64,000 nt of DNA. Origin: Karalla daura. Lineage: Eukaryota > Chordata > Actinopteri > Chaetodontiformes > Leiognathidae. Of the stretch, positions 10,798 through 22,369 are shown piece after piece. The stretch is from the NCBI GenBank assembly GCA_029224185.1, contig JANZKI010000088.1:124001-188000 (forward strand), given 5' to 3'. The position numbers were made by a program, and so were the translations under genes. Within the stretch, counting starts at the first letter, position 1. Each line of letters starts with the position of its first letter. The notes beneath the pieces were generated by a model that did not search any database, was not told where the DNA came from, and saw only the letters and a list, made by a program, of their open reading frames with translations.

Positions 10798-13700
10798 GAG
10801 TTCTTTTTTTCCCATTCATTCTTATGGGAAAAAGCCAAATTGGCCAAGTGAGAAACATTTGGCTCTATGGAGACAACGCTTTCACCAATCTGGAATACGA
10901 GCTAACTGTCACGCCATAGGGGATAGTTTCCAGAACACCATGACGCGATTTGGTGTGTGTACCATGAAAACTGTGGCCACAGTCGCGAGGAGAAGTGTAA
11001 GGTTTAACATTGATGTCAGCGGTTGGAAATTGAAAGGGGGCTTAAGGAGGGAAAAGGCTGCACTGGGCCTACGATGATGCTCGTCGTTTAAATTTCACAA
11101 GGCGCACGGGTTTCTGGCCTGCCCTGCATAAGTGAGCACCAATGTTCCTATAAAACTGGAAAAAGAATTTGTCTGCTGCTTCGGGTGTGGCTGGGAGCAG
11201 CGTGAAAAGAGCGAAACGAGAGCTGATTTTTAAGCGATCCCGCATGTCGCACGGGGCTATGAAGAGATTGGACATGCCCAATGCTGAGGGGGCCCTTTCC
11301 CACTCTGCGAGTTCTCCAAGGGACTGTGCCATCTGCTGGGGTGCATTGAAGCTGGACGCCTCATCACTTTCTATGACCATGTGAGCAGAGGAGACATTGG
11401 AGCAGGTATCTGAGCACATGGTTGTCGAGAAATGGTGCTGCTGAAAAACCATGCAACCTGTCAGCGTGCAACTCGCTACACAAACACACCACAAGATTCT
11501 TCAATTTTTGAAATGAAAATGAAGTTTCAAAGTCAAAGTATGGCAACGTTGCGAATGTTTGTTTGTGGAGTTCTGTTTTTCCCATTCATTCTTATGGGAA
11601 AAAGCCAAATTGGCGAAGCGATAAAAATTTGGCTCAATGGAGACTGCGCTTTCACCTATCTGGAATACGAGCTCACTGTCACGCCGTAGGGGATAGTCTC
11701 CAGAACACCATGACGCGATTTGGTGTGTGTACCATGAAAACTGTGGCCACAGTTGCGAGGAGAAGTGTAAGGTTTAACATTGATGTCAGTGGTAGGAAAC
11801 TGAGTGTGGGCTTAAGGAGGGAAGAGGCTGCACTGGGCCTACGATGATGCTCGTCGTTTAAATTTCACAAGGCGCACGGGTTTATGGCCTGCCCCGCATG
11901 AGAGAGCACCAATGTTCCTACAAAACTGGAAAAAAAGAATTTGTCTGCTGCTTAGGGTGTGGCTGGGAGCAGCGTGAAAAGAGCGAAACGAGAGCTGATT
12001 TTTAAGCGATCCCGCATGTCGCACGGGGCTATGGAGAGATTGGACATGCCCAATGCTGAGGGGGCCCTTTCCCACTCTGCGAGTCTCCCAGGGCCTGTGC
12101 CATCTGCTGGGGTGCATTGAAGCTGGACGCCTCATCACTTTGTATGACCATGTCAACAGAGGAGACAATGAAGCAGGTACCTGAGCACATGGTCGTCGAG
12201 AAATGGTACTGCTGAAAAACCATACAACCTATCTGCGTGCAACTCGCTACACAAACACACCACAAGATTCTTCAAGTTTTGAAATGAAAATGAAGTTTCA
12301 AAGTCAAAGCATGGCAACGTTGCGAATGTTTGTTTGTGGAGTTCTTTTTTTCCCATTCATTCTTATGGGAAAAAGCCAAATTGGCCAAGTGAGAAACATT
12401 TGGCTCTATGGAGACAACGCTTTCACCAATCTGGAATACGAGCTAACTGTCACGCCATAGGGGATAGTTTCCAGAACACCATGACGCGATTTGGTGTGTG
12501 TACCATGAAAACTGTGGCCACAGTCGCGAGGAGAAGTGTAAGGTTTAACATTGATGTCAGCGGTTGGAAATTGAAAGGGGGCTTAAGGAGGGAAAAGGCT
12601 GCACTGGGCCTACGATGATGCTCGTCGTTTAAATTTCACAAGGCGCACGGGTTTCTGGCCTGCCCTGCATAAGTGAGCACCAATGTTCCTATAAAACTGG
12701 AAAAAGAATTTGTCTGCTGCTTCGGGTGTGGCTGGGAGCAGCGTGAAAAGAGCGAAACTAGAGCTGATTTTTAAGCGATCCCGCATGTCGCACGGGGCTA
12801 TGAAGAGATTGGACATGCCCAATGCTGAGGGGGCCCTTTCCCACTCTGCGAGTTCTCCAAGGGACTGTGCCATCTGCTGGGGTGCATTGAAGCTGGACGC
12901 CTCATCACTTTCTATGACCATGTGAGCAGAGGAGACATTGGAGCAGGTACCTGAGCACATGGTTGTCGAGAAATGGTGCTGCTGAAAAACCATGCAACCT
13001 GTCAGCGTGCAACTCGCTACACAAACACACCACAAGATTCTTCAATTTTTGAAATGAAAATGAAGTTTCAAAGTCAAAGTATGGCAACGTTGCGAATGTT
13101 TGTTTGTGGAGTTCTGTTTTTCCCATTCATTCTTATGGGAAAAAGCCAAATTGGCGAAGCGATAAAAATTTGGCTCAATGGACACTGCGCTTTCACCTAT
13201 CTGGAATACGAGCTCACTGTCACGCCGTAGGGGATAGTCTCCAGAACACCATGACGCGATTTGGTGTGTGTACCATGAAAACTGTGGCCACAGTTGCGAG
13301 GAGAAGTGTAAGGTTTAACATTGATGTCAGTGGTAGGAAACTGAGTGTGGGCTTAAGGAGGGAAAAGGCTGCACTGGGCCTACGATGATGCTCGTCGTTT
13401 AAATTTCACAAGGCGCACGGGTTTATGGCCTGCCCCGCATGAGAGAGCACCAATGTTCCTACAAAACTGGAAAAAAAGAATTTGTCTGCTGCTTAGGGTG
13501 TGGCTGGGAGCAGCGTGAAAAGAGCGAAACGAGAGCTGATTTTTAAGCGATCCCGCATGTCGCACGGGGCTATGGAGAGATTGGACATGCCCAATGCTGA
13601 GGGGGCCCTTTCCCACTCTGCGAGTCTCCCAGGGCCTGTGCCATCTGCTGGGGTGCATTGAAGCTGGACGCCTCATCACTTTGTATGACCGTGTCAACAG

Positions 13701-13879
13701 AGGAGACAATGGAGCAGGTACCTGAGCACATGGTTGTCGAGAAATGGTGCTGCTGAAAAACCATGCAACCTATCAGCGTGCAACTCGCTACACAAACACA
13801 CCACAAGATTCTTCAATTTTTGAAATGAAAATGAAGTTTCAAAGTCAAAGTATGGCAACGTTGTGAATGTTTGTTTGTG
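10798..13879 (+). repeat. 2-monomer repeat, 1,541-bp period (M15-M16, M17-M18)
   Basis: M15 (10,798, 770 bp) pairs with M17 (12,339, 770 bp), and M16 (11,568, 771 bp) with M18 (13,109, 771 bp). M15 and M17 share TTGAAAGGGGGCTTAAGG and CTGCATAAGTGAGC. M16 and M18 share GGCGAAGCGATAAAAATTTG and a GTTGCGAG variant that extends the central palindrome to 16 bp. The last part of M16 resembles the end of M14 rather than M18 (GGTCGTCGAG, GGTACTGCTG), so the duplicated segment is shifted about 150 bp upstream of my unit border. The block recurs at 55,518-58,599. Confidence 0.9.
11069..11494 (-). other. 141-codon open frame on the minus strand at M15/M16, not called as a gene
   Basis: This is the longest minus-strand frame. 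In most units it is split into frames of about 78 and 62 codons. It becomes continuous only where the unit reads GCGAGTTCTCCAAGG instead of GCGAGTCTCCCAGGG and carries the S2 class GTCGCACGGGGC, as in M15, M17, M21, M73, M75, M79 and M83. The join depends on small length changes, and the residues change freely between copies. Confidence 0.55.
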
Positions 13880-16800
13880 GAGTTCTGTTTTTCCCATTCA
13901 TTCTTATGGGAAAAAGCCAAATTGGCCAAGTGAGAAACATTTGGCTCAATGGAGACTGCGCTTTCACCTATCTGGAATACGAGCTCACTGTCACGCCGTA
14001 GGGGAGAGTCTCCAGAATGCCCTGACACGATTTGGTGTTTGTACTATGAGAACTGTGGCCACAGTCGCGAGGAGAAGTGTAACGTTTAACATTGATGGCA
14101 GTGGTGGGACAATGAATGGGGGCTTATGGAGAGAAAAGGCTGCACTGGGCCATACGATGAGGCTCGTCGTTTAAATTTCACAAGGCGCACGGGTTTCTGG
14201 CTTGCCCCGCATGAGAGAGCACCAATGTTCCTACAAAACTGGATAAAACAATTTGTCTGCTGCTTTCGGTGTGGCTGTCAGCAGCGTGAAAAGAGCGAAA
14301 CGAGAGCTGATTTTTAAGCGATCCTGCATGTCGGCCCGGTGCTAAGAAGAGGTTGGACATGCCCAATGCTGAGGGGGCCCTTTCCCACTCTGCGAGTCTC
14401 CCAGGGACTGTGCCATCTGCTGGGGTGCATTGAAGCTGGACGCCTCATCACTTTCTATGACCATGTGAGCAGAGGAGACATTGGAGCAGGTACCTGAGCA
14501 CATGGTTGTCGAGAAATGGTGCTGCTGAAAAACCATACAACCTATCAGCGTGCAACTCGCTACACAAACACACCACAAGATTCTTCAATTTTTGAAATGA
14601 AAATGAAGTTTCAAAGTCAAAGCATGGCAACGTTGCGAATGTTTGTTTGTGGAGTTCTTTTTTTCCCATTCATTCTTATGGGAAAAAGCCAAATTGGCCA
14701 AGTGAGAAACATTTGGCTCGATGGAGACTGCGCGTTCACCTACCTGGAATATGAGCTCACTGTCACTCCGTAGGGGAGAGTCTCCAGAATGCCATGACGC
14801 GATTTGATGTGTGTACCATGAAAACTGTGGCCACAGTCGCGAGGAGAAGTGCAACGTTTAACATTAATGGCAGCGGGGGGAAAATGAATGGGGGATTATG
14901 GAGGGAAAAGGCTGCACTGGGCCTTCGATGATGCTTGTCGTTTAAATTTCACAAGGCGCACGGGTTGATGACCTGCCCCGGATGAGAGAGCACCAATGTT
15001 CCTACAAAACTGGATAAAATAATTTGTGTGCTGCGTAGGGTGTGGCTGGGAGCAGCGTGAAAAGAGCGAAACGAGAGCTGATTTTCAAGCGATCCCGCAT
15101 GTCGGCCCGGTGCTAAGAAGAGGTTGGACATGCCCAATGCTGAGGGGGCCCTTTCCCACTCTGCGAGTCTCCCAGGGACTGTGCCATCTGCTGGGGTGCA
15201 TTGAAGCTGGACGCCTCATCACTTTCTATGACCATGTGAGCAGAGGAGACATTGGAGCAGGTACCTGAGCACATGGTTGTCGAGAAATGGTGCTGCTGAA
15301 AAACCATACAACCTATCAGCGTGCAACTCGCTACACAAACACACCACAAGATTCTTCAATTTTTGAAATGAAAATGAAGTTTCAAAGTCAAAGCATGGCA
15401 ACGTTGCGAATGTTTGTTTGTGGAGTTCTTTTTTTCCCATTCATTCTTATGGGAAAAAGCCAAATTGGCCAAGTGAGAAACATTTGGCTCTATGGAGACA
15501 ACGCTTTCACCAATCTGGAATACGAGCTAACTGTCACGCCATAGGGGATAGTTTCCAGAACACCATGACGCGATTTGGTGTGTGTACCATGAAAACTGTG
15601 GCCACAGTCGCGAGGAGAAGTGTAAGGTTTAACATTGATGTCAGCGGTTGGAAATTGAAAGGGGGCTTAAGGAGGGAAAAGGCTGCACTGGGCCTACGAT
15701 GAGGCTCGTCGTTTAAATTTCACAAGGCGCACGGGTTTATGGCCTGCCCTGCATAAGTGAGCACCAATGTTCCTATAAAACTGGAAAAAGAATTTGTCTG
15801 CTGCTTCGGGTGTGGCTGGGAGCAGCGTGAAAAGAGCGAAACTAGAGCTGATTTTTAAGCGATCCCGCATGTCGCACGGGGCTATGAAGAGATTGGACAT
15901 GCCCAATGCTGAGGGGGCCCTTTCCCACTCTGCGAGTTCTCCAAGGGACTGTGCCATCTGCTGGGGTGCATTGAAGCTGGACGCCTCATCACTTTCTATG
16001 ACCATGTGAGCAGAGGAGACATTGGAGCAGGTACCTGAGCACATGGTTGTCGAGAAATGGTGCTGCTGAAAAACCATGCAACCTGTCAGCGTGCAACTCG
16101 CTACACAAACACACCACAAGATTCTTCAATTTTTGAAATGAAAATGAAGTTTCAAAGTCAAAGTATGGCAACGTTGCGAATGTTTGTTTGTGGAGTTCTG
16201 TTTTTCCCATTCATTCTTATGGGAAAAAGCCAAATTGGCGAAGTGATAAAAATTTGGCTCAATGGAGACTGCGCTTTCACCTATCTGGAATACGAGCTCA
16301 CTGTCACGCCGTAGGGGATAGTCTCCAGAACACCATGACGCGATTTGGTGTGTGTACCATGAAAACTGTGGCCACAGTTGCGAGGAGAAGTGTAAGGTTT
16401 AACATTGTTGTCAGTGGGAGGAAACTGAGTGGGGGCTTAAGGAGGGAAAAGGCTGCACTGGGCCTACGATGATGCTCGTCGTTTAAATTTCACAAGGCGC
16501 ACGGGTTTATGGCCTGCCCCGCATGAGAGAGCACCAATGTTCCTACAAAACTGGAAAAAAAGAATTTTTCTGCTGCTTAGGGTGTGGCTGGGAGCAGCGT
16601 GAAAAGAGCGAAACGAGAGCTGATTTTTAAGCGATCCCGCATGTCGCACGGGGCTATGGAGAGATTGGACATGCCCAATGCTGAGGGGGCCCTTTCCCAC
16701 TCTGCGAGTCTCCCAGGGCCTGTGCCATCTGCTGGGGTGCATTGAAGCTGGACGCCTCATCACTTTGTATGACCATGTCAACAGAGGAGACAATGGAGCA

Positions 16801-17734
16801 GGTACCTGAGCACATGGTTGTCGAGAAATGGTGCTGCTGAAAAACCATGCAACCTATCAGCGTGCAACTCGCTACACAAACACACCACAAGATTCTTCAA
16901 TTTTTGAAATGAAAATGAAGTTTCAAAGTCAAAGTATGGCAACGTTGTGAATGTTTGTTTGTGGAGTTCTGTTTTTCCCATTCATTCTTATGGGAAAAAG
17001 CCAAATTGGCCAAGTGAGAAACATTTGGCTCAATGGAGACTGCGCTTTCACCTATCTGGAATACGAGCTCACTGTCACGCTGTAGGGAACAGTCTCCCGA
17101 GCGCCCTGACACGATTTGGTGTGTGTACTATGAGAACTGTGGCCACAGTCGCGAGGAGAAGTATAACGTTTAACATTGATGGCAGTGGTGGGACAATGAA
17201 TGGGGGCTTATGGAGGGAAAAGGCTGCACTGGGCCTACGATGATGCTCGTCGTTTAAATTTCACAAGGCGCACGGGTTAATGGCCTGCCCCGGATGAGAG
17301 AGCACCAATGTTCCTACAAAACTGGAAAAAATAATTTGTCTGCTGCTTTCGGTGTGGCTGTCAGCAGCGTGAAAAGAGCGAAACGAGAGCTGATTTTTAA
17401 GCGATCCTGCATGTCGGCCCAGTGCTAAGAAGAGGTTGGACATGCCCAATGCTGAGGGGGCCCTTTCCCACTCTGCGAGTCTCCCAGGGACTGTGCCATC
17501 TGCTGGGGTGCATTGAAGCTGGACGCCTCATCACTTTGTATGATCATGTGAGCAGAGGAGACATTGGAGCAGGTACCTGAGCACATGGTTGTCGAGAAAT
17601 GGTGCTGCTGAAAAACCATACAACCTATCAGCGTGCAACTCGCTACACAAACACACCACAAGATTCTTCAATTTTTGAAATGAAAATGAAGTTTCAAAGT
17701 CAAAGCATGGCAACGTTGCGAATGTTTGTTTGTG
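12339..17734 (+). repeat. 4-monomer-offset repeat, 3,084-bp period (M17-M19 and M21-M23)
   Basis: M21 (15,423) and M22 (16,193) repeat M17 and M18 at a 3,084-bp offset, with small changes such as CCTACGATGAGG at M21 and GACATTGTTGTC-type variation near 16,406. M19 and M23 agree mainly in their second halves, both reading CTTTCGGTGTGG; their first halves belong to different variant classes. M20 (14,652) is a distinctive unit with GGCTCGATGG and a GGGGGGAAAATG run near 14,875. It has no copy at M24, where the type changes to the X-Y dimer. Confidence 0.8.
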
Positions 17735-20700
17735 GAGTTCTGTTTTTCCCATTCATTCTTATGGGAAAAAGCCAAATTGGCCAAGTGAGAAACATTTGGC
17801 TCTATGGAGACTGCGCTTTCACCTATCTGGAATACGAGCTCACTGTCACGACGTAGGGGATAGTCTCCAGAACACCATGACGCGATTTGGTGTGTGTACC
17901 ATGAGAACTGTGGCCACAGTCGCGAGGAGAAGTGCAACGTTTAACATTGATGGCAGTGGTGGGACAATGAATGGGGGCTTATGGAGAGAAAAGGCTGCAC
18001 TGGGCCATACGATGGGGCTCGTCGTTTAAATTTCACAAGGTGCACGGGTTTATGGCCTGCCCCGCATGAGAGAGCACCAATGTTCCTACAAAACTGGAAA
18101 AAAGAATTTGTCTGCTGCTTAGGGTGTGGCTGGCAGCAGCGTGAAAAGAGCGAAATGAGAGCTGATTTTTAAGCGATCCTGCATGTCGGCCCGGTGCTAT
18201 GAAGAGATTGGACATGCCCAATGCTGAGGGGGCCCTTTCCCACTCTGCGAGTCTCCCAGGGCCTGTGCCATCTGCTGGGGTGCATTGAAGCTGGACGCCT
18301 CATCACTTTGTATTGCCATGTCAGCAGAGGAGACAATGGAGCAGGTACCTGAGCACATGGTCGTCGAGAAGAGGTGCTGCTGAAAAACCATACAACCTAT
18401 CAGCGTGCAACTCGCTACACAAACACACCACAAGATTCTTCAATTTTTGAAATGAAAATGAAGTTTCAAAGTCAAAGTATGGCAAAGTTGCGAATGTTTG
18501 TTTGTGGAGTTCTGTTTTTCCCATTCATTCTTATGGGAAAGAGCCAAATTGGCCAAGTGATAAACATTTGGCTCTATGGAGACTGCGCTTTCACCTATCT
18601 GGAATATGAGCTCACTGTCACGCTGTAGGGTACAGTCTCCAGAACGCCCTGACACGATTTGGTGTGTGTACTATGAGAACTGTGGCCACAGTCGCGAGGA
18701 GAAGTGTAACGTTTAACATTGATGGCAGTGGTGGGACAATGAATGGGGGCTTATGGAGGGAAAAGGCTGCACTGGGCCTACGATGATGCTCGTCGTTTAA
18801 ATTTCACAAGGCGCACGGGTTTATGGCCTGCCCCGGATGAGAGAGCACCAATGTTCCTACAAAACTGGAAAAAATATTTTGTGTTTGCTGCTTAGGGTGT
18901 GGCTGAGAGCAGCGTGAAAAGAGCGAAACGAGAGCTGATTTTTAAGCGATCCCGCATGTCGGCCCGGTGCTATGAAGAGATTGGACATGCCCAATGCTGA
19001 GGGGGCCCTTTCCCACTCTGCGAGTCTCCCGGGGACTGTGCCATCTGCTGGGGTGCATTGAAGCTGGACGCCTCATCACTTTCTATGACCATGTGAGCAG
19101 AGGAGACATTGGAGCAGGTACCTGAGCACATGGTTGTCGAGAAATGGTGCTGCTGAAAAACCATACAACCTATCAGCGTGCAACTCGCTACACAAACACA
19201 CCACAAGATTCTTCAATTTTTGAAATGAAAATGAAGTTTCAAAGTCAAAGCATGGCAACGTTGCGAATGTTTGTTTGTGGAGTTCTGTTTTTCCCATTCA
19301 TTCTTATGGGAAAAAGCCAAATTGGCCAAGTGAGAAACATTTGGCTCTATGGAGACTGCGCTTTCACCTATCTGGAATACGAGCTCACTGTCACGACGTA
19401 GGGGATAGTCTCCAGAACACCATGACGCGATTTGGTGTGTGTACCATGAGAACTGTGGCCACAGTCGCGAGGAGAAGTGTAACGTTTAACATTGATGGCA
19501 GTGGTGGGACAATGAATGGGGGCTTATGGAGAGAAAAGGCTGCACTGGGCCATACGATGGGGCTCGTCGTTTAAATTTCACAAGGTGCACGGGTTTATGG
19601 CCTGCCCCGCATGAGAGAGCACCAATGTTCCTACAAAACTGGAAAAAAGAATTTGTCTGCTGCTTAGGGTGTGGCTGGCAGCAGCGTGAAAAGAGCGAAA
19701 TGAGAGCTGATTTTTAAGCGATCCTGCATGTCGGCCCGGTGCTATGAAGAGATTGGACATGCCCAATGCTGAGGGGGCCCTTTCCCACTTTGCGAGTCTC
19801 CCAGGGCCTGTGCCATCTGCTGGGGTGCATTGAAGCTGGACGCCTCATCACTTTGTATTGCCATGTCAGCAGAGGAGACAATGGAGCAGGTACCTGAGCA
19901 CATGGTCGTCGAGAAGAGGTGCTGCTGAAAAACCATACAACCTATCAGCGTGCAACTCGCTACACAAACACACCACAAGATTCTTCAATTTTTGAAATGA
20001 AAATGAAGTTTCAAAGTCAAAGTATGGCAAAGTTGCGAATGTTTGTTTGTGGAGTTCTGTTTTTCCCATTCATTCTTATGGGAAAGAGCCAAATTGGCCA
20101 AGTGATAAACATTTGGCTCTATGGAGACTGCGCTTTCACCTATCTGGAATATGAGCTCACTGTCACGCTGTAGGGTACAGTCTCCAGAACGCCCTGACAC
20201 GATTTGGTGTGTGTACTATGAGAACTGTGGCCACAGTCGCGAGGAGAAGTGTAACGTTTAACATTGATGGCAGTGGTGGGACAATGAATGGGGGCTTATG
20301 GAGGGAAAAGGCTGCACTGGGCCTACGATGATGCTCGTCGTTTAAATTTCACAAGGCGCACGGGTTTATGGCCTGCCCCGGATGAGAGAGCACCAATGTT
20401 CCTACAAAACTGGAAAAAATATTTTGTGTTTGCTGCTTAGGGTGTGGCTGAGAGCAGCGTGAAAAGAGCGAAACGAGAGCTGATTTTTAAGCGATCCCGC
20501 ATGTCGGCCCGGTGCTATGAAGAGATTGGACATGCCCAATGCTGAGGGGGCCCTTTCCCACTCTGCGAGTCTCCCGGGGACTGTGCCATCTGCTGGGGTG
20601 CATTGAAGCTGGACGCCTCATCACTTTCTATGACCATGTGAGCAGAGGAGACATTGGAGCAGGTACCTGAGCACATGGTTGTCGAGAAATGGTGCTGCTG

Positions 20701-22369
20701 AAAAACCATACAACCTATCAGCGTGCAACTCGCTACACAAACACACCACAAGATTCTTCAATTTTTGAAATGAAAATGAAGTTTCAAAGTCAAAGCATGG
20801 CAACGTTGCGAATGTTTGTTTGTGGAGTTCTGTTTTTCCCATTCATTCTTATGGGAAAAAGCCAAATTGGCCAAGTGAGAAACATTTGGCTCTATGGAGA
20901 CTGCGCTTTCACCTATCTGGAATACGAGCTCACTGTCACGACGTAGGGGATAGTCTCCAGAACACCATGACGCGATTTGGTGTGTGTACCATGAGAACTG
21001 TGGCCACAGTCGCGAGGAGAAGTGCAACGTTTAACATTGATGGCAGTGGTGGGACAATGAATGGGGGCTTATGGAGAGAAAAGGCTGCACTGGGCCATAC
21101 GATGGGGCTCGTCGTTTAAATTTCACAAGGTGCACGGGTTTATGGCCTGCCCCGCATGAGAGAGCACCAATGTTCCTACAAAACTGGAAAAAAGAATTTG
21201 TCTGCTGCTTAGGGTGTGGCTGGCAGCAGCGTGAAAAGAGCGAAATGAGAGCTGATTTTTAAGCGATCCTGCATGTCGGCCCGGTGCTATGAAGAGATTG
21301 GACATGCCCAATGCTGAGGGGGCCCTTTCCCACTCTGCGAGTCTCCCAGGGCCTGTGCCATCTGCTGGGGTGCATTGAAGCTGGACGCCTCATCACTTTG
21401 TATTGCCATGTCAGCAGAGGAGACAATGGAGCAGGTACCTGAGCACATGGTCGTCGAGAAGAGGTGCTGCTGAAAAACCATACAACCTATCAGCGTGCAA
21501 CTCGCTACACAAACACACCACAAGATTCTTCAATTTTTGAAATGAAAATGAAGTTTCAAAGTCAAAGTATGGCAAAGTTGCGAATGTTTGTTTGTGGAGT
21601 TCTGTTTTTCCCATTCATTCTTATGGGAAAGAGCCAAATTGGCCAAGTGATAAACATTTGGCTCTATGGAGACTGCGCTTTCACCTATCTGGAATATGAG
21701 CTCACTGTCACGCTGTAGGGTACAGTCTCCAGAACGCCCTGACACGATTTGGTGTGTGTACTATGAGAACTGTGGCCACAGTCGCGAGGAGAAGTGTAAC
21801 GTTTAACATTGATGGCAGTGGTGGGACAATGAATGGGGGCTTATGGAGGGAAAAGGCTGCACTGGGCCTACGATGATGCTCGTCGTTTAAATTTCACAAG
21901 GCGCACGGGTTTATGGCCTGCCCCGGATGAGAGAGCACCAATGTTCCTACAAAACTGGAAAAAATATTTTGTGTTTGCTGCTTAGGGTGTGGCTGAGAGC
22001 AGCGTGAAAAGAGCGAAACGAGAGCTGATTTTTAAGCGATCCCGCATGTCGGCCCGGTGCTATGAAGAGATTGGACATGCCCAATGCTGAGGGGGCCCTT
22101 TCCCACTCTGCGAGTCTCCCAGGGCCTGTGCCATCTGCTGGGGTGCTTTGAAGCTGGACGCCTCATCACTTTGTATGACCATGTGAGCAGAGGAGACATT
22201 GGAGCAGGTACCTGAGCACATGGTTGTCGAGAAATGGTGCTGCTGAAAAACCATACAACCTATCAGCGTGCAACTCGCTACACAAACACACCACAAGATT
22301 CTTCAATTTTTGAAATGAAAATGAAGTTTCAAAGTCAAAGCATGGCAACGTTGCGAATGTTTGTTTGTG
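17735..22369 (+). repeat. X-Y dimer repeat, three copies of 1,545 bp (M24-M29)
   Basis: Starts: 17735 (X), 18507 (Y), 19280 (X), 20052 (Y), 20825 (X), 21597 (Y). Three exact 1,545-bp steps span 4,635 bp. X units are 772 bp and end their first part with CACGACGTAGGGG, then carry AAGGTGCACGGG and CGATGGGGCTCG. Y units are 773 bp, with GGGAAAGAGCC, CAAGTGATAAAC, CACGCTGTAGGG and AAAAATATTTTGTG. Differences between copies are few: GTGCAACG in M24 and M28 versus GTGTAACG in M26, and CACTTTGCG at 19,789. The second half of M29 departs from M25 and M27, having CCCAGGGCC and GGGTGCTTTG instead of CCCGGGGAC and GGGTGCATTG. Confidence 0.93.

Larger units (their letters stand above)
1..17741 (+). repeat. 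58-monomer-offset duplicated block, first copy (M1-M23 plus start of M24)
   Basis: Monomer starts: 1, 773, 1545, 2318, 3089, 3860, 4623, 5394, 6167, 6939, 7711, 8484, 9255, 10026, 10798, 11568, 12339, 13109, 13880, 14652, 15423, 16193, 16964. Every landmark reappears 44,720 bp downstream, with monomer lengths matching one for one, including the 763-bp M6/M64. By eye I found 12 substitutions, at 1090, 3586, 4757, 5542, 10141, 10142, 10704, 10990, 13183, 14743, 14975 and 16040, and no indel. The match stops at 17,742, where this copy reads CTGTTTTT and the other CTTTTTTT, and the monomers then belong to different types. The left limit is unknown because the window starts here. Confidence 0.95.
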
